This document shows, one piece after another, positions 54,383 through 64,000 of a stretch of 64,000 nt of DNA (position 1 is the first letter of the stretch; each line of letters begins with the position of its first letter). Where the stretch lies: positions 1,736,001 through 1,800,000 of the forward strand of contig NC_051124.1 in assembly GCF_014839805.1 (NCBI RefSeq), written 5' to 3'. This DNA is from Manduca sexta (taxonomy: Eukaryota > Arthropoda > Insecta > Lepidoptera > Sphingidae). The notes below the pieces were generated by a model. It did not search any database and was not told the DNA's origin. It saw nothing but the letters and a program-made list of their open reading frames with translations. Made by a program: the position numbers and the translations under genes.

Positions 54383-56283
54383 ATAAAGATCGCCGAAACG
54401 AAACTACTATGAAAGAATCGTCTAAAATTTCAATTCATTGCCTCTGCTTTCCCAGATGTAGATGTGAAATATTGTGTACATGTTATTTATTCACATGTGA
54501 CATCGTGTAGCCACGATATACATATATAGATAAAAGCCTATACATATAGATAAAAAATATTAATAATTCAATAGTTCTTTAAAAACAAAAATTCCCAAAC
54601 TGATAATCAATCCCCTTCATGTTCTCAAAAACACAAACTTTTCACTAAATTCAAAGAGTGCTATAAAATCTGTACACGCGAACAACGCTCGAGAACTACG
54701 AAACTTCACACTTTAGTCTGGGGGGTCGGCAGGGAGGGAAACTTTGGACAGCTTGTTTTTAACTGTCTGCAGTGTGCTGTCGGACTGGTTTTTCCCTTTT
54801 CAATAGTACTTGCTCGCAAATCGGGTTTATAACTAGAGGTTGCTTGGAAATTTTGGCAACGTTTCTATTTTAAAGGGTTAGGTAGATAATAGAAATACAA
54901 GAGTCAAGTATATGATACCAAATATAAAAGTAAGATGATAAGAAATAGAATCGTTAGTATATTTAACAATATATATTTACAAAACATTATGGTACACAAA
55001 TTATCTCTTTTTGTCTAACTTAGTGAGTATATTAGCCGCCTCGCTTGTGAATAAACGCCATCCCTGCTCATAAATAAATAAAAGTATGTAAATTATTTAT
55101 CCATTGTTCTCTCTATTCATCTCTTCGTCTCCATTAACCCCAGTTAACAGTACTTTAACAAACCAACAGCGCCCGTCATCCTCAAACATTTTGTACTAAG
55201 GGAATGTTCCACGATGTTTGATTAAACGCAAAATTTCAAAAACAAGCTCCCAATAAATGGTAAACAAATTAGTGCATTCAGCATTTTGAACCTCTGTTAC
55301 AGAAGATTTGAGCAAATTTTATTTAAAATTTTCCTATTATACGGCGAACGTAAATAGTTAATATTTTATTACCATTTATTTGACAACGTAAATTAGAGTG
55401 TAACTATTATATTTGGTTGGCTTATACATTTATCTGACGGGTAGCATTTAGTTAGAAGTTGTGAACGGTCCTTAGTTTAAAAAAAAACAGTAATTTCATA
55501 ATATTAACAATAAACCTTCCACGCTTATATCTTAACGAAATATTAAATATATTCGACGCATAACATAAATACATACCAGTGACACAACACTCAGACGGAC
55601 ACGGCAATCTCAATATATAAACATTACAGACTTAGGTACAGACAGACAAATTATCTTCTATATGGATGGGAGAGTTTGTAAGTGTCGGGGTTTCGAAGAT
55701 TGCAATACATGAGTTATGTGGACCTATCAAAATATGTCTGGTAAGTGTTTGCATCTTTTAAAGCTTTTATAAGAAGAAATGGTATCAATTCTTTTTTTAT
55801 CTATGTTACACGTTATCTTTTTAATTTATTTAAAAAACATAAATTAGATGAAGTGATATGAGACATAACAAGCAAAGAAAGACATGAACATTTTTTAACT
55901 AAAACAAATGTCAATTTTAATGGATTTTTAGAACGTGAAATTGAAAACTACCAATTAATAATATAGTTTCAATTAATATTATCAATAAACTTTTGCATAT
56001 AATAACGTCAAGTAAGCCATTAGCATACGGTCTACAAAAAAACAAAAATGATTGACTACTTCTATTGTTTTTTCTTTTCAATATCCTGCCCACTCGAATC
56101 CCAGCTGCGTTGTATACAATGTAAATATTGGACAATACGTTGACCCCGCACGTGGTGACACGACGGTCACTATTGACCTATTGTTTACTTGCACTTATAG
56201 TCTATTATGTTTGTCTGTCGTGGAGTGGTCATTAAAGGATTTTAGACTGTTCGAAGCTGTTGGTGTATTATGTAATTAAATTG
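54383..56283. other. Unannotated DNA
   Basis: Long AT-rich stretch. Bases 54640-54830 are more mixed (GGGGGGTCGGCAGGGAGGGA; CTGCAGTGTGCTGTCGGACT) and repeat-free. Frames up to 75 codons lack domains. Confidence 0.3.
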
Positions 56284-56745
56284 TATACCTTAGTAGCGTA
56301 GTTGTAACACATACTCGGCATAGAATCCCGGGTCGAACTAAAAATAATTGTAACTGTATCATATTTAAAATTATTCACTTGTAGTTCACTGTAATTGTAC
56401 TCGGTAGGAGTACGACTATTGCGCTGAGGTCCTGGATTCGAATCCTGGGCCAAAATAATTGTGACTGGGTTTTTCCATCTTAAAACATTATTCAGTGCAA
56501 GATCGGAATCGGGAAGTTAGTGGTGTGATACCCCCGTGCCTCGGAAAGCACGTAAAGCCGTTATTCCTGCGCCTGATCTCTCTTCGGTAATGTCGGTTTG
56601 CGGTATCAACAGATTAAGAGAGTGAAGGAAGAGACTGCATCTGTGTATTGCGCGCACACTTGTGCACTATAATAATCCTACGTACCTGGCTGATCTGGGT
56701 TGAGATTGGCCGCCGTGCGCAAGATTCGAGTAGGAAGGATTCATT
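56284..56745 (+). repeat. SINE-C copy with duplicated head
   Basis: The first head (CCTTAGTAGCGTAGTTGTAA with GAATCCCGGGTCGAAC) and its body start (AATAATTGTAACTG) are followed by a second head part (CTCGGTAGGAGTACGACTAT, GTCCTGGATTCGAATCCTGG) and body AATAATTGTGACTGGGTTTT. A single body then runs through ACCCCCGTGCCTCGGAAAGC, CGCCTGATCTCTCTTCGGTA and GGCTGATCTGGGTTGAGATT to TAGGAAGGATTC. The head thus occurs twice, once diverged. Confidence 0.75.
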
Positions 56746-57272
56746 AATTCATGTAATTCCATCATGATTTTTAAATATACATAACCTAACCTTATAAAGT
56801 GCAAGCAGAGTTGCATATGAGTTTTTTTTTATACATAAGAAAAACGTTCCCTTTACAACACAACTCTATTTAGACTAAGTAATTTTTTTATTATACTTTA
56901 ATAAAATTTTGTTCCTCTCGTATCTCAAACGTATAGTTTGGTTATCTAACCACATTATTCCTTTCTACCAGCTGACAAATGGATAGTTTAAATCCAAAGC
57001 AATATTGATAGCGCGGTTACCGCAGGAAACGCGCGTTAGCGGCAATCTACGAATATAGTGATTTATTGTACCACCAGACTTAGGGAGTGGTAGAGATCAC
57101 TCGTATAGAATAAAAGTATTTAAAGTTTTAAGATTTATATTTGTAGATCCATAGGCTAGTGTAGTGAAAGGGATGCCAGAAAATCAATTTGAATAAAGCT
57201 CTTGTTGTCATTTTTGCTATTGTGAATGAGATTTCCTAAGTCTCCTATACTCTGCCCATGATGCTATTTGTA
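56746..57272. other. Unannotated DNA
   Basis: Small CpG-bearing patch at 57010-57050 (GCGCGGTTACCGCAGGAAAC GCGCGTT). No gene or repeat recognised. Confidence 0.3.
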
Positions 57273-57494
57273 CAGGCATAGCAAACCCCACTGCACCTAA
57301 TGGTAAGCGAAGTGGGATTCGTATCGAATTAGTTATCAAGAGATGACTCTCTCATTATACCTAACCATTTGATACAATTATGCCGGCATTTAAAACCGGA
57401 TATACACAGCTGATTCCACAGGCCACCATTGTGGGGTTTTACACCTTGTATACGGGTGTTTGTATCCAGGCGGATACAAATATCCTACCAACAG
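57273..57494 (-). repeat. ACCATCAGGTGCAGTG family copy
   Basis: CCCCACTGCACCTAATGGTA, AGAGATGACTCTCTC, ACAATTATGCCGGCATTTAA, AACCGGATATACACAGCTGA, GTGGGGTTTTACACCTTGTA and TATCCAGGCGGATACAAATA. Confidence 0.75.
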
Positions 57495-57515
57495 TAAATC
57501 AGGATCATGTGCCTT

Positions 57516-57648
57516 TCAAATCCGGGCGGCTCAACGCCGGGCCGTAAGGCACGGTTACCCCAGCATAACCGCTCAGTCGCCCCCCACGAAGGCTGGGCGG
57601 TAGTAATAAGGCACTTTCTCCGCGAAACCAAAAAAAAAAAAAAAAAAA
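57516..57648 (+). mobile_element. Young 5'-truncated poly(A) retroposon with 12-bp target duplication
   Basis: ATCATGTGCCTT lies directly before and after (57504-57515 and 57649-57660). The insert is GC-rich (TCAAATCCGGGCGGCTCAAC, GGGCCGTAAGGCACGGTTAC, AAGGCTGGGCGGTAGTAATA, AGGCACTTTCTCCGCGAAAC) and ends in about 20 uninterrupted A residues. This is the classic LINE target-primed insertion structure. The unbroken A tract and perfect duplication imply recency. The source is probably a LINE 3' end or a SINE; clade unknown. The 61-codon frame at 57507-57692 is part of it. Confidence 0.85.
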
Positions 57649-57810
57649 ATCATGTGCCTTCCTATGTTATAGACAAGCTAAAACCTTTATGAATTTAGTT
57701 CAGCATATAAAAGACCACAGCAAGTCATTTCACGTCGATAACCTGAGACAGTGGTGCCACCTCAGTCGAACTGGCGCACTCACGCCCTAAACCAATGGCG
57801 GACCTTATGA

Positions 57811-57956
57811 AATGAAATGATTTATTTGAATCCGTAAAATGTTATACATTATTTCGATTCCGTCAATATTAACTCTACCTCCAGTTCGGAAAACAGTTCC
57901 CATCAGAAAAGAACGGGCAAGAAACTCTGGTGTTGCTCTTTTCAAAATCAGTTTAA
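57811..57956. repeat. GCAAGAAACTCTGGTGTTGC repeat, copy 1
   Basis: ATGATTTATTTGAATCCGTA, AATGTTATACATTATTTCGA, CCAGTTCGGAAAACAGTTCC and GGCAAGAAACTCTGGTGTTG. A direct-orientation copy is at 59237-59380. Common in Lepidoptera; parent unknown. Confidence 0.75.
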
Positions 57957-59236
57957 GTTAAAAACAATACATGATAAGGAGAGGAGAAGAAAAAATACAA
58001 TTGGTTTTTTATTGTTGTTTAGAGCAGCTCATTTAATTGGTTAACATATCATCCAGGGACAGCCTTGGCTATTCATGGACTTTTCTGAGGACTTTAAATC
58101 CCAACTATATTATGTTGGCATCCACTATTGTCTTCAGGAAGCCTAAATTATTTTATCGCGTGCCCTCTAGACAATTACATCATAACAAATTTATAGAGTT
58201 GTGTAGTTGTAATTTTACTAAAGTTAAACTACAAATAACTTGTAGTGAAACAACAATTAACAAGCCGCTGGCGCCCTTCCAGATACAGAATATTTCATTA
58301 ATAATGTTCCTCATTGTTTGACAAACTTCCACAATCGTTCGTAATTACGGAGGCATGGCTATAATTGCTGTAGGTATGAAATATTAACTTGTGAAGTGGC
58401 GGCCGATAAAAATGATAATATGTATTTTTTTATTACTGAAGATGCTTTGTAAGAATCGGATATCATTGGTCAAATTGAACACCGAGATATTATGTTTTTA
58501 GCTGTAATCTGATAAAATATCAGCGAGCAAATCGAATCTAGACAAAGTAATGACTTTCCCTAATTAATTACTAAACGAATGGAACGACTTCTTATTTTCC
58601 CTTTTTTTATTTATATCATAATTTTCTCCCAATGCGACATTATATTATATCGCAAAATAGCATAGCAATTTATTATAACATACACTTGACTTAAATTTGA
58701 AATAAGTTGTAATAGTATCGTGTTAAAGAAATTAAAAATCAATTATGATCTAAATCCTAGTAATAGGCAGTAAAATAGATTTACAAGATCTTTAAATGCC
58801 ATTAAACTCGTAGAAACTAATTGATTGTACTTATAAGGAGATATCTCAGGACACAATCTTGCAAGCTCCATACATGGCCCGTGTAACTGATGCATTCGAA
58901 TTAATTTTATTTACTATTTATCTATAAAAAGTGGATAACATAATATGAACAAGGAAAGTAGAGATATGTGCGCCATTTGAAGTAACAAAGGCGATAGAAG
59001 AGTTAAAGAACATATGCATTAGTGCGAGGAATACGTATGTTAAGTTCGTGTATAATATATACAATAAAAAAAAAACAAAATATCAATAAGTTTATTTGAA
59101 AAATAGTATGTTATTAATAATAGTTCTTGCTAATTCTATCCATAAAAAGTTATCATTTCATATTTGTCTACTGTCTGAATATTTCTGTCTCAAATTAGAT
59201 AAAGGAAATTCGTAATTATTGGTCGTTTCTTAGTAT
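57957..59236. other. Unannotated DNA between two direct repeat copies
   Basis: The 94-codon frame at 58037-58321 shows no domain. The rest is AT-rich and featureless. Confidence 0.3.
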
Positions 59237-59380
59237 ATGAAATGATTTAGTTGAACCTGTAAAATGTTATACATTATTTAGTTTCCGTAAATATTAACTC
59301 TATCGCCAGTTCGGAAAGCAGTTTTCACCAGAGAACGCGCAAGAAACTCTGGTGTTGCTTTTTTCAACATCAGTTTAATA
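59237..59380. repeat. GCAAGAAACTCTGGTGTTGC repeat, copy 2
   Basis: ATGATTTAGTTGAACCTGTA, AATGTTATACATTATTTAGT, CCAGTTCGGAAAGCAGTTTT and CGCAAGAAACTCTGGTGTTG. About 85 percent alike to copy 1 by eye. Confidence 0.75.
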
Positions 59381-60129
59381 GGAATACAAAGATTATGGAT
59401 TTAATTATAAATCTCATTAACTACGTTAGTACATACAAATTCCCTTTATAACAGTCCTCTGTTAATAAACTAGTTTATGTATTCGAAAACCTATCGCTTG
59501 AATGACTTAACAAATTTGCTTTCTGGACAGTCATTCATAATCGACATCCGTCTTAAGTTTAACCTTTATAAATAACTAATGATAATATAACTGTCGATCT
59601 AAAAGCACAATACATTAAAATAAAACATGTAATTAATTTTTAGACAATGTAAAACAAGTCCGGAGTCATGTCCATTATTTGATACTTTTTGTTAGAACAC
59701 GTTCACTAGCGTAGATAAGAAGAAAATCCCATTATGTACAAATATCTCAAATTACAGACGACGTAAATTAAATATGTTTCCAGGCTTAATCAAAATAATA
59801 TTTAACTTGCGATGTTAGCATGTTATTCTATAATAAAATTGAAACAATATTATTTTAGCGCAAGAGAAGTAACAAGTAACTCAATTACCCGAAGTTTTTT
59901 TAAAATAGGGGTAAAACTACTTGTCCGGGATGGTAACTGATTATGGACTAGCCCCACCTATGAAAACACAACTCCAAAATTGACTTTTAAGTAGAAAAAA
60001 TAGAAAAAATATTGGTCCCAACAACATACATAATTTATACCCATTACTTTGAAGATGACAACAATTTCAATTAATAACCACAAAACATACCAACAGAACA
60101 CAAAAAAACACACGTTATCTATTTATGAA
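59381..60129. other. Unannotated AT-rich DNA
   Basis: Nothing recognised. Confidence 0.3.
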
Positions 60130-60330
60130 TGTGATCAATCTAAGACATTAATTTATTGCGTCCCCACACGCGACGGAGTAATTGATAAAAATTAATTAAC
60201 AAAAAAATGGGTGGTACCTTTTCCCGGCCCCACGTGTACGGGATGAGCGATGGCCCAATAAAGTGCGTCTCATAAAAATATGCTTTTATTAATAGGCCGA
60301 GATGGAATTATTAGGCACGGGTTAAAAATA
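60130..60330. promoter_or_regulatory. Candidate conserved non-coding block
   Basis: Repeat-free sequence with dense homeodomain-type sites: ATTAATTTATTGCG, AGTAATTGATAAAAATTAAT, GCCCAATAAAGTGCG, and CTTTTATTAATAGG. Between them are GC-richer CCACACGCGACGG and CCCGGCCCCACGTGTACGGG. The mix resembles developmental enhancers, but this is judged by eye only. Confidence 0.25.
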
Positions 60331-60610
60331 TATTGCTTTATGATTACGGGATGTTTATGCCTTTGTGGGATGAAATATGGGATTAAAGGTGGTATTGGGA
60401 TATACCTAGCCATTCCTTGAATATTGAGTATTTTATTGAGGAAAGGATTATAAGAAACGCCTTGTTACAAAGGTTAGTGGTTTTTTATGTTGTTTTAGTA
60501 TATTTAGATTTTAAGATTATGATGCCAACACGACGGTGTTAGAATATAAAAAATATAATTAAAGATTTTGGTAAAAAAGTTTGACAATAATAAATATCAT
60601 TCAACATCTT

Positions 60611-60745
60611 CAGAAGCTCAATTGGCCTTTAGATCAGAGACCAGATAAGTCCGTATTACTCGACATAGCACGCATTGTGAGGAGATTCCTCACGAATCCC
60701 TAACCGCCGGTGGCTTGGGTCATGTGTTTCGACATCGGATGTTTC
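60611..60745 (+). pseudogene. LINE-like C-terminal remnant plus 3' UTR fragment
   Basis: The frame ending at the TAA at 60701-60703 reads QKLNWPLDQRPDKSVLLDIA followed by RIVRRFLTNP. The conserved nucleotide stretch GAGGAGATTCCTCACGAATC and CCGGTGGCTTGGGTC downstream resembles the 3' region of lepidopteran LINEs that I recall. No reverse-transcriptase motif remains. Confidence 0.35.
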
Positions 60746-61415
60746 ATTTTTTTATAGGTATGCATTGTTATTTTTAACATATGCATAAAAATGTAAAAGT
60801 AACTTTAAAAATAGAGTATAATAACAAATACTTATAAATCAATATTTTAATTAACAACAGTTTTTCCTTACTTCAAATATTTTTAAAGACAATACATTGA
60901 TAAAACAAGGCTCCGAATACATCAGGAAGTTTGCCAAACCCTGCTAACCGTTCCTATTTGTCAGAATAATATAATACATGTTTCCTGCAAAACTCATGTA
61001 ATGCCATTACTTGATCTGGTGCCAAATGTATTTGTCAAACCATGTAGAGCTTCTTGTAAGTGCAGACCAAATTTCTTTTGTTTTACATGAATTGTTGAAC
61101 AGTGGCTTAAGAATAAAAAAATGGCTTTAGAAATATATGTAAATAAACCTATTTCTCGAGGTTTAAGTATAATTTGTATTAAATAACATCAATATCAGTG
61201 GCTTTATTTCCCCTTGGTTTTACTGTTCTGGGAGTGTGTGTGTGTGTCGCTGAAGAGTAGATGTTGTGTGCGTGTAAGCCGTTGGAGGGGGGGGGGGTCT
61301 TCGCGGTAATGCAAAGCCTCCCTCCTTAAGTAAATCAGTAGTTTAGTGCAACATAACAGACGAAGTTATTGTAATATTAGATGTTCAAATATAAGGCTTG
61401 TATCGAAGATTCGAT
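60746..61415. other. Unannotated DNA with simple repeats
   Basis: Contains a (GT)7 run at 61234-61247 and an 11-G run at 61287-61297. No gene. Confidence 0.4.
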
Positions 61416-61450
61416 TTATAAGGGGTAGATTGAGGTGGAACTAGTGCAAA
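61416..61450 (-). repeat. SINE-A 3' tail fragment
   Basis: ATAAGGGGTAGATTGAGGTG and GAACTAGTGCA match the reversed SINE-A tail. Confidence 0.45.
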
Positions 61451-61513
61451 TAAGAAACTGATTCTGATATAGTTAACATCAACATCTTTACATATGAAAC
61501 AAAGTGCCCACCA

Positions 61514-61674
61514 CGTCTGTCCGAACAAGATAAACTCAAAAACTACCCAACGTATTTCGATGTAATTGGTATGATGATAGATGACTCTAGAAGGACTTTT
61601 TTTATCCCTGTAAAATGAAGCAAGACTTTGATCCCATAATTTTCACGCAGGCAAAGCCGCGAGTAATAGTTAGT
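61514..61674 (+). repeat. Repeat ending GCAAAGCCGCGAGTAATAGT
   Basis: ACGTCTGTCCGAACAAGATA, ATTTCGATGTAATTGGTATG, TTTTTTTATCCCTGTAAAAT, CACGCAGGCAAAGCCGCGAG. A relative of the 11917-12119 type. Confidence 0.6.
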
Positions 61675-61970
61675 ATCAAAATAATTCAATGTTATTTATC
61701 TTTTAAATCATACAAGTTACTTATTTGCGCGTAATGCAACTGAACTGAATTTAATGAAAGTTCGTATGGAAATAATTTGAGTCCTATAGAAATATCTAAT
61801 CTGGTTATTATCCTAGAAAATTACTTTTGCAGAGCCGACGTAACTCAGTTTGTAATATTTTAACATAATTTATACAGAATTGTGACGTTAAAGTACTGTG
61901 AGTGAAAGTTTTTGGCTATCTTGAATCGCGGAGTAACATGGCCTTTTTTAGTTTGATTATTTTTATTGTA

Positions 61971-62263
61971 CTGCCTCGATGGCTTGGTTTTAGTACGAGT
62001 GCCATGTCGCCGGGTTCGATCACGAGTCGGGTCGCGTTTTTTTTTTAATCAACTAAGAGTCAAAATGTGTTCCCGCCATATTGGACCACGTGAGTATATC
62101 GCGTCCTGGGATCAGCTTGAGTATATCTGATTCGAATTGGCCGGCATAATTGTGTCGACTGTTGAGGGGTAATCATCTCTCGTCAGTCGACATACTATTG
62201 GACCCCACTCCAATTACCATCAGGTGCCGTTGGGGCACTTTGCCTTGGCAGTATAAAAATAAT
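61971..62263 (+). repeat. Chimeric SINE: tRNA-like head plus ACCATCAGGTGCAGTG body, full
   Basis: Head CTGCCTCGATGGCTTGGTTT with B box CGCCGGGTTCGATCACGAGT and CGGGTCGCG. After a T tract come CCACGTGAGTATATCGCGTC, CTGGGATCAGCTTGAGTATA, GGCCGGCATAATTGTGTCGA, GGGGTAATCATCTCTCGTCA, GTCGACATACTATTGGACCC and CAATTACCATCAGGTGCCGT, then TATAAAAAT. It shows that the body family is, or descends from, a SINE that shares its head with SINE-A. Confidence 0.75.
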
Positions 62264-62628
62264 GTGCTCGCACACTCTCTATCACTCGAGGCCTAACATA
62301 GCTGGCTATAAAGTGGGATATACCCTTGCCTATAAAAAAATATGTATTTTTATTCTGAAAATACTTAAGCAGAGTCTGTAGATGCTGTTAGTAACTAATA
62401 AATAACTCCACTTAATTTTAAACTCACACCCTCAGTAATTATGAACTATAATTCTATTTTAGTTGCCATAATGATTTTAGGCTTACAGTAATAACTCCTA
62501 ACTCGACTGAAGCCATGACAAATACGTTAGTTATAAATACATTTTACAACGCTCACGTTGGTCTCAACAGCGTCCAGTTAATTAACGAGTTTAAGTTAAC
62601 TATTGGGTTAAATTATTTACATTAAAAA
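62264..62628. other. Unannotated AT-rich DNA
   Basis: Nothing recognised. Confidence 0.3.
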
Positions 62629-62786
62629 AAAAATCTCTGATATTATTGCGGTTTTATATATTTTAATTGTGACCATGAAAGCTACAAGTCTTCGAATCGT
62701 CGGAAGAATTAAAATAAAAAAAACTGCGAAAAAACTCGTTTTTTTTTTATTCCGTAGTCCGATGCGTAAACATAAGAAATCATTGT
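62629..62786 (+). mobile_element. Penelope-like short retroelement copy 5, decayed
   Basis: The 5' part ATTATTGCGGTTTTATATAT and TTTAATT is an inverted piece of the 3' part AATTAAAATAAAAAAAACTG and CGAAAAAACTCG. Between lie TTGTGACCATGAAAGCTACA and AGTCTTCGAATCGTCGGAAG. It ends GCGTAAACATAAGAAATCAT. Flanking similarity is only TTATTTA, so no firm target duplication. The minus-strand 80-codon frame at 62617-62859 covers it. Confidence 0.6.
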
Positions 62787-62994
62787 TATTTATTTGTTTT
62801 ATATTTATTACGTTATCTATTATCATATGTGATAGTAACATAATTTGACAAATATACATTTTTTTATGTAATTATTGTAATTTGAAATTATCTGTCCTTT
62901 ATTTTTTTATTACATTGCTAGACATGAAAAGGAGAAAGAACCTATTATCAACCACGTTGAATTCTTTATTTTTTTTTTACTCGGACTCTGTTAT

Positions 62995-63122
62995 GAGACC
63001 CCACTGCACCTAAGGGTAAGCGAAGTGCGGTCCACATAGAGTGACGAGAGATGATTATCCCCAGTTGACACAATTATGCCGGCCTATTTGATATACATAG
63101 ATTTCGGCACGCGACACTCATA
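62995..63122 (-). repeat. ACCATCAGGTGCAGTG family copy
   Basis: GACCCCACTGCACCTAAGGG, TAAGCGAAGTGCGG, GACGAGAGATGATTATCCCC, AGTTGACACAATTATGCCGG and TTTCGGCACGCGACAC. Confidence 0.75.
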
Positions 63123-63492
63123 ATTTCAAGAAAGCCGTTTCTTGGGTGTTCGTTCATTAACAATGAACACATTAAACCTTATAGTAATAGTTGTATTAAA
63201 TTGAAGCAGATATCTCCATCTCACCAATAGACAAAAACCCCTTCCAAAATATTAAAGAACATTTTAATAATGACTAATTAAATCGCGTTTAATTTGTACT
63301 ACATCCTTTGAAAGAAGTTTCGTAATTCACTAATTACTCTCAAGATATTAATTAAGTCCTCTGTCTCAGTCTGTAGTAACCACAGCATCTTGAACACTAA
63401 TTATATTCAAGGATTTACAAACCTTTATTATAGTATTAATTTAGGAACATTTACCACTAACTTTTGCTCGCGGCTTCGGCTGTTAAATCTGA
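63123..63492. other. Unannotated DNA
   Basis: AT-rich. TTTTGCTCGCGGCTTCGGCT near 63463-63482 may be the end of a neighbouring repeat. Confidence 0.3.
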
Positions 63493-63790
63493 TATATCAC
63501 TACATAGTATAAAACAAAGTCGCTTTCTCTGTCCCTATGTGTGCTTAAATCTTTAAAACCACGCAACGGATTTTGATGCGGTTTTTTTTTTAATAGATAG
63601 AGTAATTCAAGAGGAAGGTTTATATGTATAATAATAACATCCATTAAATAGTGGAGAAATACTGTTATTTTGTTATGTTATACCCGTGCGAAGCCAGAGC
63701 GGGCCGCTATGTTTTTATATACAAAGTTCAGTTCTGTAGTGTATTTAGTATCAGCATTGCACCCGTGCGAAGCCGGGGCGGGTCGCTAAT
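63493..63790 (+). repeat. GCGAAGCCGGGGCGGGTCGC repeat with doubled end
   Basis: ATCACTACATAGTATAAAAC, AAGTCGCTTTCTCTGTCCCT, CGCAACGGATTTTGATGCGG, TAGAGTAATTCAAGAGGAAG and AATAGTGGAGAAATACTGTT. The end motif occurs twice: ACCCGTGCGAAGCCAGAGCG at 63683 and ACCCGTGCGAAGCCGGGGCG at 63762. It is the inverted partner of 53654-53848. The 87-codon frame at 63651-63914 is repeat-derived. Confidence 0.75.
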
Positions 63791-64000
63791 TTTTAATAAA
63801 AGTCAAAGTTACTTTTACTGTTTTTATTATTTAGTTTACCGACTTGGTGTCTGTGCGTCCCATGGGCTCATTGAAAACTATTCAATGAAGAATATTTCAT
63901 TTTCCACTCGATAGTGGAAGAAAAAACGGCATTTACGGTTGTTATAGGTCGCGTTCCGAATCGATTCGCTTTTATTGCCCAATCCACTTAAACCGCAAAG
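63791..64000. other. Unannotated DNA to window end
   Basis: No recognised feature. Confidence 0.3.

Overview
The window reads as AT-rich, non-coding nuclear DNA from a moth or butterfly (Lepidoptera). This rests on the repeats: tRNA-headed SINEs with lepidopteran-type bodies, the 'CAGCAGTGGGACAGTATA' tail family, the 'ACCATCAGGTGCAGTGGGG' family, 'GCGAAGCCGGGGCGGGTCGC' ends and several fold-back transposons, all of types I recognise from lepidopteran genomes. I ran no database search, so the family assignments are from memory and the species is not determined.

I find no convincing host protein-coding gene, tRNA, rRNA or CRISPR array in the 64 kb. The longest Met-start reading frames (about 60 to 125 codons) have no recognisable domains, and several demonstrably lie inside repeats. 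The only coding-type signals I trust are two short retroelement remnants: a reverse-transcriptase C-terminus near 29.2-29.4 kb and a weaker LINE-like C-terminus near 60.6-60.7 kb. The window is therefore most simply intergenic or intronic.

Layout. 1-5 kb: mostly unique AT-rich DNA, a promoter-like CCAAT/E-box cluster at 2.8 kb, an old repeat at 4.4 kb and a nested fold-back at 4.75-4.9 kb. 5-13.3 kb: SINE copies, an inverted repeat pair around 7.65-9.36 kb, a TTA-flanked MITE, a TA-flanked MITE and a chimeric SINE. 13-21 kb: sparse, with scattered SINEs. 21-26 kb: a dense pile-up of SINE, Penelope-like, MITE and fold-back copies. 26-43 kb: scattered SINEs and the reverse-transcriptase remnant. 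43.27-45.08 kb: a complete non-autonomous hAT-type element with 8-bp target duplications and CAAGAC minisatellite arrays just inside each end. 45.15-45.30 kb: the most CpG-rich block in the window. 46-57 kb: more MITEs and SINEs, including a piggyBac-type MITE at 53.1-53.4 kb whose uninserted site is preserved in the related repeat at 4.38-4.62 kb. 57-64 kb: a very young poly(A) retroposon, LINE-like tails and SINE-type repeats.

The elements do not form a pathway. The most informative parts are insertion structures that can be read directly from the sequence: matching target duplications, perfect inverted ends, an empty site, chimeric SINEs, and a short retroelement family with inverted 5' ends, 12-17 bp target duplications and a degenerate hammerhead-like core.
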